Shown here: positions 45,502-53,579 of the stretch, piece by piece
How the letters are laid out: each line of letters starts with the position of its first letter
Numbering within the stretch: the first letter of the stretch is position 1
Source: Rhizobium anhuiense
GTDB lineage: Bacteria > Pseudomonadota > Alphaproteobacteria > Rhizobiales > Rhizobiaceae
Direction of reading: 5' to 3'
Assembly (NCBI RefSeq): GCF_003985145.1
Contig: NZ_ML133522.1
Location: 434,001 to 498,000, forward strand
DNA: 64,000 nt
Position numbers and translations under genes: made by a program
The notes under the pieces: generated by a model
Told to the model about the DNA's origin: nothing
Seen by the model: the letters and a program-made list of their open reading frames with translations, nothing else
Database searches by the model: none

Positions 45502-46992
45502 TCAGACCTGACGCGGGCCTTCCGCTCCAGTCATCTGCAGGCTCAGCAGTTTGGCGAGTTCGCCGACCGCCGCCCGCAGCTGGTCCGGAAGAAATCCGCC
45601 GAAGCCCAGCATCAGGCCGGGGCGCGCCGGCTCCGCGGCATACATCGGGGAGATCGCCCGCACGGCGAGGCCGGCCGATAAGGCGCGTGCTGCAAGTTGC
45701 ACGTCGTCGGCCTGCTCGGGCAGCCACAGAAGAATGTGCATGCCCTGGTCGCTCGGCTGAACCTGGCATCCCTCGGGCAAGGCCCGCTCGAGCGCTGCGA
45801 GCAGGACAGCGCGGCGGTCGGCATAGAGGCCGCGGATGCGCCGGATATGCGCCTCGAAATAGCCTTCCCGCATGTAAGCCGCCAGAACATGCTGTTCTGC
45901 GATCGGCGAATGCCGGTCGAGAATGGCGCGGGCGCCGGCAAAGGCTTCTACGAGCGGAGGAGGGGCGATGACGTAGCCGAGGCGCAGGGAGGGGAAGAGC
46001 ACCTTGCTGAAGGTTCCGAGATAGATGACGCGTGACGGACGCAATCCTTGCATCGAGGGAAACGGGTGTCCGGCATAACGCAGCTCGCTGTCGTAATCGT
46101 CCTCGACGATCCAGGCGCGATTCTGGTCGGCCCAGGCGATCAAGGCATTGCGCCGCGCCATGCTGAGCGGCATGCCGATCGGATATTGGTGCGAAGGGGT
46201 GACGAATGCGGCGCGCGCCTGCGGACAGAGTTCGAGGCCGCGTTCCACGTTCATCCCCTGTGCATCGACGGGCAAGCGGTGGGTCCGTACGCCGAGATCG
46301 TCGAGCACTGCCGTCAACCCGGGATAGGCGGGGTCTTCGGCCCATACCGGATCGTCACGCGAGAGAAGCACCCGGCCTGCCATATAGAGGCCTTGCTGGG
46401 TGCCCGATGTAACGATGACCTGTTCCGGCTCGCAATGAACGGCCCGCGCGCGCCGGATGTGGTCGGCAATGGCAAGCCTGAGCTCGTGCAGACCCATCGG
46501 GTCGTGGTAACCCGAGGGTGCGGCCTGTCTCGACGCGCGCACGCGATTGCCGAGGCGGCGCCAGGTGTCGTCGGGCGCAATACCGGACGCCGGGACGGCA
46601 ATGGCGAAGGGAACCGGCGGGTGCGGGGTGAGCGCACGGGCAACGGCGATCAGCCGGGCAGCCGGGGGAGGCAGATCGACAGCATCAGCGACCGGCGGAG
46701 CTGCCGGCGCCGGCATCGCGTCCAGGAGATGAGCGGCAACCCGGGTTCCGGCTCCGACCCGCGCTTCGAGATAGCCTTCGGCGACCAACTGATCGAACAC
46801 CTCGACGACAGTGCCGCGCGCGATCTTCAGCGAAGCCGCAAGGCTGCGCGTCGAAGGAAGGCGTTCGCCTGGCCTCAGTTCGCCGCTGGCGATTGCGCTG
46901 CGCAGGCTCTGGGCAAGCTGGCGGCCGACATTGGTCGTTCGATCGATCGCGTTGAGCGACGGGATTTCGATGGTGCTGCGCCGTTTGGACAT
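45502..46992 (-). CDS. MocR family regulator (GntR N-terminus, aminotransferase-like C-terminus)
   Basis: This 496-residue protein has a GntR winged helix-turn-helix (about 16-85; LRSAIASGELRPGERLPSTRSLAASLKIARGTVVEVFDQL) fused to a fold-type I PLP aminotransferase domain (about 130-480). The PLP lysine is in VIYLGTFSKVLFPSLRLGYV. MocR proteins sense PLP or an amino compound. It is divergent from the LysE and DapA-type genes at 47135 and 47770, its likely targets. Its stop lies just after miaA on the other strand. Confidence 0.87.
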   Translation of the reverse strand: MSKRRSTIEIPSLNAIDRTTNVGRQLAQSLRSAIASGELRPGERLPSTRSLAASLKIARGTVVEVFDQLVAEGYLEARVGAGTRVAAHLLDAMPAPAAPPVADAVDLPPPAARLIAVARALTPHPPVPFAIAVPASGIAPDDTWRRLGNRVRASRQAAPSGYHDPMGLHELRLAIADHIRRARAVHCEPEQVIVTSGTQQGLYMAGRVLLSRDDPVWAEDPAYPGLTAVLDDLGVRTHRLPVDAQGMNVERGLELCPQARAAFVTPSHQYPIGMPLSMARRNALIAWADQNRAWIVEDDYDSELRYAGHPFPSMQGLRPSRVIYLGTFSKVLFPSLRLGYVIAPPPLVEAFAGARAILDRHSPIAEQHVLAAYMREGYFEAHIRRIRGLYADRRAVLLAALERALPEGCQVQPSDQGMHILLWLPEQADDVQLAARALSAGLAVRAISPMYAAEPARPGLMLGFGGFLPDQLRAAVGELAKLLSLQMTGAEGPRQV

Positions 46993-47134
46993 CGCAAAAA
47001 GTGGTCTAGAGATTTTCTTCAAAAATGGTGCTTCATAGTGGACCAATTTTCGAGGAAAAGGAAGCGGATTGGCGGCTCCCCGTATTCTTCGTTTCTAGGG
47101 GCGTCCGCGGGCGCAAACTTCTGGAAACACGCAA

Positions 47135-47749
47135 ATGCAGGATCTTCTCGTCGTCTACATCGCCTACGCAATTGCTGCAGGCAGTCCCGGACCAAGCAAC
47201 ATGGCCATCATGAATGTGGCGATGCGGCAGGGGCGTCGACCGGCGTTAACCTTGGCCGCCGGGGTCATCACGATGTCGACATGCTGGGGGCTGATCGCGG
47301 TCACCGGCATATCGACACTGCTGGTCCGTTATGCCCATGCCCTGCTGTTCCTCAAGGTCGCGGGCGGGCTGTATCTCCTCTGGCTCGCCTGGAAGGCGGC
47401 CCGCTCGGCAGCCGCGCCGGACAGGCCGGCAGGTGAGCTCGTCCGGCCTGACGCGCGACTCGGCATGCTCTATCGCCGCGGCGTTCTGATGCATCTCGGC
47501 AATCCGAAGGCGGTTCTGGCCTGGGTCGCGATCATGTCGCTCGGCCTTAAGCCCGGCGCTTCGCCAGAGATGGCCGTCACGGCGTTCGGCGGCTGCGTGC
47601 TTCTCGGGATCTCGATATTTGCCGGATATGCCGTGCTCTTCTCGACGGCGCCGATGGTGCGCGGCTATGCCCGCGCGCGGCGGTGGATCGAGGGAAGTCT
47701 CGCCGTCTTCTTCGCCGGCGCCGGATCGCGCCTGCTGTTTTCACATTGA
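47135..47749 (+). CDS. LysE/RhtB family amino acid exporter
   Basis: This 204-residue membrane protein has the LysE pattern: AGSPGPSNMAIMNVAMRQGRR near the first helix, six hydrophobic segments and HLGNPKAVLAWVAI. It exports an amino acid or derivative. It is 143 bases from the divergent MocR start and 20 bases before the DapA-family gene, so it is first of a two-gene unit. Confidence 0.87.
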   Translation: MQDLLVVYIAYAIAAGSPGPSNMAIMNVAMRQGRRPALTLAAGVITMSTCWGLIAVTGISTLLVRYAHALLFLKVAGGLYLLWLAWKAARSAAAPDRPAGELVRPDARLGMLYRRGVLMHLGNPKAVLAWVAIMSLGLKPGASPEMAVTAFGGCVLLGISIFAGYAVLFSTAPMVRGYARARRWIEGSLAVFFAGAGSRLLFSH

Positions 47750-47769
47750 CCGTTTTTCAGGATCGCATC

Positions 47770-48696
47770 ATGTCTGTCGCTTCTCCGTTTCATGGTCTTT
47801 CGGCCTTTCCGCCAACGCCCGCCGATCGGGATGGCAGGGTCGACACCGAAGCTCTTAGCCGCCTGCTGGAGCGCCTGTGCGATGCAGGCGTCGCCTCGAT
47901 AGGTCTTCTCGGCAGCACCGGGATCTATGCCTTTCTTGCACCTGAGGAGCGGCGGCGAGCCGTCGAGGCTGCGGTCGAATGCGTTCACGGCCGTATTCCC
48001 CTCGTCGTCGGCGTTGGCGCTTTGAGGACAGACCAGGCCCAAAACCTTGCGAGGGATGCCGAGGCCGCTGGTGCAGATGCGCTTCTGCTGGCGCCTGTAT
48101 CCTATACGCCGCTGACCCAGGAAGAAGCTTATCGGCATTTCCTTGCGGTCACGGAGGCGGCGAAGCTGCCGCTTTGCATCTACAACAATCCCGGCACGAC
48201 CCACTTCACCTTCAGCCGCGAGCTTCTGCAACGCCTGTCCGACCTCGAGACGATCAAGGCGGTAAAGATGCCTCTGCCTGTTGAGGGCCATCTCGCAGGC
48301 GAACTGGCGGCATTGCGGGAGAAGACCGAGCTTGCGATCGGCTATAGCGGCGACTGGGGGGCGGCCGAAGCGCTGCTTTCAGGCGCCGATGCCTGGTACA
48401 GCGTCATCGGCGGCTTGCTTCCGCGCGTCGCCCTTGCGCTCAGCAAGGCCGCGATTGCGGGTGACAGTGGTGAGGCGCGCCGGCTCGATGCTCTCCTCCA
48501 GCCGCTCTGGAAAACGTTCAAGGAATTCGGAAGCCTTCGCGTGGTCTATACGCTGGTCGACATTCTCTCACTCGCCCAGGCAGAGCTCCCACGACCTCTG
48601 TTGCCGCTCGGACCGATGGACCGGCAACGGGTGCTCGACGCCGTCGGACCTCTAATGACGCTGGAGAGTGAGCTGAAGCGTCAATCCTTGTTGTAG
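47770..48696 (+). CDS. Dihydrodipicolinate synthase family protein
   Basis: This 308-residue TIM-barrel lyase has GLLGSTGIYAFLAPEERRR, the conserved Tyr138 in IYNNPGTTHF, and the Schiff-base Lys166 in IKAVKMPLP, spaced as in DapA. It is probably not the biosynthetic DapA, given its partnership with a LysE exporter and a MocR regulator, and more likely a catabolic aldolase such as a 2-keto-3-deoxy or amino-acid-related lyase. Its last 16 bases overlap the convergent HerA gene. Confidence 0.82.
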   Translation: MSVASPFHGLSAFPPTPADRDGRVDTEALSRLLERLCDAGVASIGLLGSTGIYAFLAPEERRRAVEAAVECVHGRIPLVVGVGALRTDQAQNLARDAEAAGADALLLAPVSYTPLTQEEAYRHFLAVTEAAKLPLCIYNNPGTTHFTFSRELLQRLSDLETIKAVKMPLPVEGHLAGELAALREKTELAIGYSGDWGAAEALLSGADAWYSVIGGLLPRVALALSKAAIAGDSGEARRLDALLQPLWKTFKEFGSLRVVYTLVDILSLAQAELPRPLLPLGPMDRQRVLDAVGPLMTLESELKRQSLL

Positions 48697-50705
48697 AGGC
48701 TGCTCAGCGGTTTTTTCAGGATGCTTTCGCGCAGCGACGTGCCAGGCTCCCGGCGGGTGATCGCTGGCTGATCCGCCGACGGCGCCGGCCGGGGAAAGAC
48801 CGGCTCCTCGCGGCGCATCTCGCGGCGGAGCGCGTCCAGCCGGGGATCGATCGCCGGCACTGCAGCCGGATCCAGCCGCGGCGTTTGCGGCAGCAGCTCG
48901 CGTCGGTAGGATTCGAGCGGCGCGGCCGAAGAGGTGGGTGGCGCGTAAGCCGTGGCGTCGAGATCCTCGTCGGCTGCATCAGCCTCGTCCAAGCTTGCCA
49001 CGGATGCGGCGTAGTTCTGCTGGAAATTCGAAATGTCGGGTCCGACGGTCACCGCCCGCATACGGGTGACGATCTTGCGCAGGTCGACTGTATCCGGATC
49101 TTCCTCGCTTTGCTTGCTGTTGGCGCTGCTCGCCTTCGGCAGCAGGTTCTCCTCGACGCGGGAAAAGCGCATGCGCATCGGCACGCTGATCGCCTCGCCG
49201 AAAGCGATTGCCTCACCATTGCCGATCGAGGAGATGAAGCTCGTCGTCGAGATCGACGAATTCGGGATGGCCGAGCGGATGATTTCCTGGTCTCGGTCGT
49301 TGGCAAGGCGCATGGCAAAGAGCGTCGAACACTGCGACAGGATCGTCTGGTCGAGCTCGCCCGGCCGCTGGGTGATGATGCCGAGCGAGACGCCGTATTT
49401 GCGGCCCTCCTTGGCGATGCGGGCAATCGCCTGGCGTGTCGGCACGAAGCCGAGGCTCGGATCGGAGGGGATATAACGGTGAGCTTCCTCGCAGACGACG
49501 AGCATGTGGATGGCGCCGTCGCTCCACAGCGCCACTTCGAAGGCCATGCGGCAGAGCACCGAGGCGACCGAATTGACGACCTCGGAGGGAATGCCGGCAA
49601 GCTGGAAGGTGCAGATCGGCCGATTCTCGCCGGGGATGCGGAAGATCTGCGCGATGGTTTCGGTGATCGTGTCGCTGATCGTGTTGTTGGAGAACATGAA
49701 ATGATAGCGCGGATCGTTGATCGCGGCGATGAGGCGCATCTTCAGCGACCGCAGGAAGGGCTTTTCCGAGCGGCCTTCCAGGCGGCCGATGCGCTCGTCG
49801 ATCAGCGCCAGCAGATCGGCCATGCGGTAGGGAACCGGCGTATCGGCGGTGATCGAGCTTTTTTCCGTCGTCCGGCGCACCAGCGAGTTGTCGCTGCCGC
49901 GGAAGGCGCGTTTGGCCTCCGGCAGGATATCGCGCAGCATGTCGAGTTCTTCGGGCACCGGCGGACGGCCGCGAAAGACGACCTCGGCGAATTCCTCCAG
50001 CCGCATCAGCCAGAAGGGCAGGTCGAGTGTATCGGTATCGATGGTGACCGCGTGCTTGGGGAAGGCGGCGGCAAATTCATTATGCGGATCGAGGATCAGC
50101 ACACGCAGCTTCGGATCCGCCTCGATCGCCTTGTGCAGGAGCAGCGAGACGGCGGTCGACTTGCCGACGCCGGTGGAGCCGACGACGGCGAAATGCTTGG
50201 AGAGCATCGAGGGGATGTGGATCGCCGCATCGATGCTTTCGTCCTGCGTCAGCTTGCCGATGACGGCGGTCGTACCTTCGCCGGCATCATAGATGCGCAT
50301 CAGGTCGGCGGAACGGATGCGGTGGGCGATGGCGCCGAGATAGGGGTAACGCGAGATGCCGGTCGAGAATTCCTCGGTGCCGTCCTCATCCACACGGACT
50401 TCGCCGAGCAGTTCGGTCTCGATCCGGAACGTGTTGTCTTGGCCTTCATCCCAGGCATGGCTGCCGGTGTTCATCTGATAGACGAGGGCGACGACACGGT
50501 TGCGGCCGACGCTGATCGAAATCAGCCGGCCCACGGACCAGAGTTCGGTAAGATCGGTGCCGCCCTGTTCGGCGACGGCGGCAATTGTCGCCCTGGAGCC
50601 GCTGCATGCAACGACGCGGCCGAGAAAGCGATTCCCCGGCGCATGGCCATCGCGGCGATCATGCTCGCCTGCCTTGCCAGACGTGCGCAAGTCGTTGTTG
50701 AGCAA
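48681..50705 (-). CDS. HerA-like ATPase (DUF87)
   Basis: This 674-residue protein has an N-terminal HAS-barrel (about 25-115), a RecA-like ATPase core with Walker A GSTGVGKS (176-183) and Walker B HMLVVCEEAH (about 400-412), and a disordered C-terminal tail (about 560-674) rich in Ala, Pro and Arg. HerA forms hexamers that move DNA ends, usually with NurA nuclease, but no nuclease gene is adjacent. The start is TTG at 50705 with GGAG upstream. Confidence 0.86.
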   Translation of the reverse strand: MLNNDLRTSGKAGEHDRRDGHAPGNRFLGRVVACSGSRATIAAVAEQGGTDLTELWSVGRLISISVGRNRVVALVYQMNTGSHAWDEGQDNTFRIETELLGEVRVDEDGTEEFSTGISRYPYLGAIAHRIRSADLMRIYDAGEGTTAVIGKLTQDESIDAAIHIPSMLSKHFAVVGSTGVGKSTAVSLLLHKAIEADPKLRVLILDPHNEFAAAFPKHAVTIDTDTLDLPFWLMRLEEFAEVVFRGRPPVPEELDMLRDILPEAKRAFRGSDNSLVRRTTEKSSITADTPVPYRMADLLALIDERIGRLEGRSEKPFLRSLKMRLIAAINDPRYHFMFSNNTISDTITETIAQIFRIPGENRPICTFQLAGIPSEVVNSVASVLCRMAFEVALWSDGAIHMLVVCEEAHRYIPSDPSLGFVPTRQAIARIAKEGRKYGVSLGIITQRPGELDQTILSQCSTLFAMRLANDRDQEIIRSAIPNSSISTTSFISSIGNGEAIAFGEAISVPMRMRFSRVEENLLPKASSANSKQSEEDPDTVDLRKIVTRMRAVTVGPDISNFQQNYAASVASLDEADAADEDLDATAYAPPTSSAAPLESYRRELLPQTPRLDPAAVPAIDPRLDALRREMRREEPVFPRPAPSADQPAITRREPGTSLRESILKKPLSSLYNKD

Positions 50706-50854
50706 AGGGCTACTCCATGCGGTAGCGTATAAGAATAAAGTCGATCCTTTAACAAATCCTTCATCCTATCGATTTTCGGGGATACGGGCGTCGGGCAGTT
50801 TTTTATTGCGGCATGCGTTGACGCTGCGAAATTTTCTGTCTATCACTTCCGACC

Positions 50855-50911
50855 ATGAAAATCGCAACGGCTCTTATCGTGGTGGGAAAGCGCATGGGCA
50901 GGATGGTGTAA
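50855..50911 (+). CDS. Leader peptide of the ilvIH operon
   Basis: This 18-residue reading frame (MKIATALIVVGKRMGRMV) lies 118 bases before ilvI. It contains consecutive Leu, Ile, Val, Val codons, the regulatory residues for branched-chain amino acid attenuation. It is followed by alternative hairpins ending in a rho-independent terminator at 50946-50968. The ribosome site is weak. Stalling of ribosomes at the Leu-Ile-Val run when charged tRNAs are scarce would let transcription continue into ilvI. Confidence 0.75.
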   Translation: MKIATALIVVGKRMGRMV

Positions 50912-50968
50912 CCATCCGGCGATAGCCACCCATGCGCTAGATGACAGGCTCCTCCGGGGCCTTTTTTT
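50889..50968 (+). promoter_or_regulatory. Transcription attenuator of ilvIH
   Basis: AGCGCATGGG (from 50889) pairs with CCCATGCGCT (to 50939), enclosing GGATGGT-GTA-ACCATCC (50901-50917); together these form the pause/1:2 stem. The terminator GGCTCC-TCC-GGGGCC plus seven T follows at 50947-50968. The leader peptide stop falls in the stem, as in classical amino acid attenuators. Confidence 0.75.
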
Positions 50969-51028
50969 ATGCCCGAAATCAGGGCTTCCGGCCACAAACG
51001 CAAATCCCAGCATAAACGGAACAGACAG

Positions 51029-52819
51029 ATGAGCACGGACAATCAGGCGGCAGGCAATCGGATGACGGGAGCGGAGATCGTTCTCAAGGCGCTGAAGGAC
51101 AATGGCGTCGAACATATCTTCGGCTATCCCGGCGGCGCGGTCCTGCCGATCTACGACGAGATCTTCCAGCAGGAGGAAGTCAAGCACATCCTCGTCCGCC
51201 ACGAGCAGGGGGCAGGCCATGCGGCCGAAGGTTATGCCCGCTCGACCGGCAAGGTCGGCGTCATGCTGGTAACCTCGGGTCCGGGCGCCACCAATGCGGT
51301 CACGCCGCTTCAGGATGCGCTGATGGATTCGGTCCCGCTCGTCTGCCTGACCGGCCAGGTTCCGACCTCGCTGATCGGCTCCGACGCCTTCCAGGAATGC
51401 GATACGGTCGGCATCACCCGGCCCTGCACCAAGCACAACTGGCTGGTCAAGGACGTCAACGAACTCGCCGCCGTCATTCACGAGGCCTTCCGCATCGCCC
51501 AGTCCGGCCGTCCGGGCCCTGTCGTCGTCGATATTCCGAAGGACGTGCAGTTTGCGACTGGCACCTACACACCGCCGGCCGACTACACGATCCAGAAGAG
51601 CTACCAGCCGAAGACCCAGGGCGACCTCAACCAGATCCATGCGGCGATCGAGCTGATGGCGAATGCACGCCGTCCCGTCATCTATTCCGGCGGCGGCGTC
51701 GTCAATTCCGGTCCCGAGGCTTCCAAGCTGCTGCGCGAGCTGGTCGAGCTCACCGATTTCCCGATCACCTCGACGCTGATGGGCCTCGGCGCCTATCCCG
51801 CTTCCGGCAAGAACTGGCTGAAGATGCTCGGCATGCACGGCTCCTACGAAGCCAACATGGCGATGCACGATTGCGACGTCATGGTCTGCATCGGCGCGCG
51901 TTTTGACGACCGCATCACCGGCCGTCTCAATGCCTTTTCGCCGAATTCGAAGAAGATCCATATCGACATCGATCCGTCTTCGATCAACAAGAACGTCCGG
52001 GTCGATATCGGCATCCGCGGCGATGTCGGCCACGTCCTCGAAGACATGGTCCGCCTGTGGCGGGCGCTGCCGAAGAAGCCGGAAAAGGGCCGGCTCGACG
52101 ACTGGTGGACCGATATCACCCGCTGGCGGGCGCGCAACTCCTTCGCCTATACGAAGAGCAACGACGTCATCATGCCGCAATATGCGCTGGAGCGGCTCTA
52201 CGCCCACACCAAGGACCGCGACACCTACATCACCACCGAGGTCGGTCAGCATCAGATGTGGGCGGCGCAGTTCTTCGGCTTCGAACAGCCGAACCGCTGG
52301 ATGACCTCGGGCGGCCTCGGCACGATGGGTTACGGCCTGCCGGCCGCACTCGGCGTGCAGATCGCCCATCCCGACAGCCTCGTCATTGACATTGCCGGCG
52401 ATGCCTCGATCCAGATGTGCATCCAGGAAATGTCGGCGGCGATCCAGCACGATGCGCCGATCAAGATCTTTATCATGAACAACCAGTATATGGGCATGGT
52501 GCGCCAGTGGCAGCAGCTGCTGCACGGCAACCGCCTGTCGAACTCCTATACCGAGGCGATGCCCGACTTCGTCAAATTGGCGGAAGCCTATGGCGCCGTC
52601 GGCCTGCGCTGCGAAAAGCCGGATGAGCTCGACGACACCATTCTGGAGATGATCGAGGTCAGAAAGCCGGTCATCTTCGATTGCCGCGTCGCCAATCTCG
52701 CCAACTGCTTCCCGATGATTCCCTCAGGCAAGGCCCATAACGAAATGCTGCTGCCGGATGAAGCCACCGACGAGGCGGTCGCCAATGCGATCGATGCCAA
52801 GGGCCGCGCGCTCGTCTGA
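51029..52819 (+). CDS. ilvI: Acetolactate synthase large (catalytic) subunit
   Basis: This 596-residue ThDP enzyme has GYPGGAVLPIYDE and Glu59 in RHEQGAGHAAEGYARSTGKVG, the central FAD-binding domain, and the ThDP/Mg motif GDASIQMCIQEMSAA...NNQ (about 460-490). It forms acetolactate from pyruvate, first step of valine, leucine and isoleucine synthesis. The ATG at 51029 is the family start. It is controlled by the leader and attenuator upstream and followed by ilvH. The symbol ilvB is also used. Confidence 0.95.
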   Translation: MSTDNQAAGNRMTGAEIVLKALKDNGVEHIFGYPGGAVLPIYDEIFQQEEVKHILVRHEQGAGHAAEGYARSTGKVGVMLVTSGPGATNAVTPLQDALMDSVPLVCLTGQVPTSLIGSDAFQECDTVGITRPCTKHNWLVKDVNELAAVIHEAFRIAQSGRPGPVVVDIPKDVQFATGTYTPPADYTIQKSYQPKTQGDLNQIHAAIELMANARRPVIYSGGGVVNSGPEASKLLRELVELTDFPITSTLMGLGAYPASGKNWLKMLGMHGSYEANMAMHDCDVMVCIGARFDDRITGRLNAFSPNSKKIHIDIDPSSINKNVRVDIGIRGDVGHVLEDMVRLWRALPKKPEKGRLDDWWTDITRWRARNSFAYTKSNDVIMPQYALERLYAHTKDRDTYITTEVGQHQMWAAQFFGFEQPNRWMTSGGLGTMGYGLPAALGVQIAHPDSLVIDIAGDASIQMCIQEMSAAIQHDAPIKIFIMNNQYMGMVRQWQQLLHGNRLSNSYTEAMPDFVKLAEAYGAVGLRCEKPDELDDTILEMIEVRKPVIFDCRVANLANCFPMIPSGKAHNEMLLPDEATDEAVANAIDAKGRALV

Positions 52820-52830
52820 CATTTTTAATT

Positions 52831-52879
52831 TGCGCATAATCCTTTCCGGAAATCGTTTCCGATTTTCGGGGTTATGCGG
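52831..52879. repeat. Palindromic element inside the ilvIH operon
   Basis: TGCGCATAAT and GTTATGCGGC arms enclose a GGAAATCGTTTCCGATTTTC centre. Layout and core resemble the first palindrome of the RIME-like element at 30904-30955 (GCATAATT...GGAATCG...AATTATGC). It lies in the 83-base ilvI-ilvH gap and may modulate the stoichiometry of the two subunits. Confidence 0.5.
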
Positions 52880-52902
52880 CAGGGAAGAGGAAACTCAGGA
52901 CC

Positions 52903-53475
52903 ATGAACGCACATCTACAGCCCACGGGCTCCGCCTATTTCATCTCGCCGGAAACGGCGGCCGTCGAAAGCCACACGCTTTCGGTTCTCGTCGACAACGA
53001 GCCGGGCGTTCTTGCCCGGGTCATCGGCCTGTTCTCCGGCCGCGGCTACAATATCGAGAGCCTGACGGTCTCCGAGACCGAGCATCAGGCGCATCTTTCC
53101 CGCATCACCATCGTCACACGCGGCACGCCGCACGTGCTGGAGCAGATCAAGGCGCAGCTGGAGCGGATCGTGCCGGTGCATCGCGTCGTTGACCTGACGG
53201 TGCGCGCCCGCGAACTCGGCCAGGACCGGCCGATCGAGCGCGAGGTGGCGTTGGTCAAGGTGATCGGCGAGGGCGACATGCGCGCCGAGACCCTGCGCCT
53301 TGCCGATGCCTTCCACGCCAAGGTGGTGGATGCGACGGTCGGTCACTTCATTCTTGAGATCACCGGCAAGTCGTCGAAGATCGACCAGTTTGTCGCGATC
53401 ATGAAGCCGCTCGGCCTGATCGAGGTCTGCCGTACCGGCATTGCGGCGATGAACCGCGGTGTCCAGGGCATGTAG
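52903..53475 (+). CDS. ilvH: Acetolactate synthase small (regulatory) subunit
   Basis: This 190-residue protein has an N-terminal ACT domain (HTLSVLVDNEPGVLARVIGLFSGRGYNIESLTVSETE; about 25-100) and the C-terminal ACT-like regulatory domain with ELALVKV-type and GKSSKIDQFVAIMKPLGLIEVCRTGIAAM segments. It confers valine feedback inhibition on IlvI. A GGAAGAGGAAAC ribosome site precedes the ATG. Its stop codon lies in the first unit of a tandem repeat (53466-53519). Confidence 0.94.
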   Translation: MNAHLQPTGSAYFISPETAAVESHTLSVLVDNEPGVLARVIGLFSGRGYNIESLTVSETEHQAHLSRITIVTRGTPHVLEQIKAQLERIVPVHRVVDLTVRARELGQDRPIEREVALVKVIGEGDMRAETLRLADAFHAKVVDATVGHFILEITGKSSKIDQFVAIMKPLGLIEVCRTGIAAMNRGVQGM

Positions 53476-53519
53476 AGACTACAGCCCGGGCATGTAAATA
53501 TTACAGCCCGGGCATGTAG
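53466..53519. repeat. Tandem duplication of the ilvH stop region
   Basis: The sequence GGGCATGTA-N4-ACTACAGCCC is present as a 22-base unit (53466-53487), repeated with few changes (53488-53509) and begun a third time (53510-53519). The first unit contains the ilvH stop codon. Each unit boundary makes a CCCGGG site. This looks like a recent short tandem duplication. Confidence 0.75.
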
Positions 53520-53541
53520 GCCCGCTGCTGAAATAATTGCG

Positions 53542-53579
53542 AAAGCCGCTGGAGATCAGAGCATCTCCAGCGGCTTTTT
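53542..53579. terminator. Bidirectional terminator between ilvH and the aldo/keto reductase gene
   Basis: AAGCCGCTGGAGAT and ATCTCCAGCGGCTT form a 13-bp or longer stem followed by a T run on the plus strand. The right arm and loop are the last codons and stop of the convergent reductase gene, so both genes share it. Confidence 0.85.

Noticed and set aside
46048..47436. A 462-residue plus-strand open frame
   Set aside because: It is antisense to the MocR gene and runs into the LysE gene in another frame.
47770..48696. Naming this gene dapA (lysine biosynthesis)
   Set aside because: It has the family active site, but the context (MocR, LysE) suggests a catabolic paralogue, and several DapA-family genes are normal in rhizobia.
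48885..50732. A 615-residue plus-strand open frame
   Set aside because: It is antisense to the HerA-like gene, which has Walker A and B motifs; no recognisable domain appears in this reading.
50843..52525. A 560-residue minus-strand open frame
   Set aside because: It is antisense to ilvI and crosses the ilv attenuator; not protein-like.
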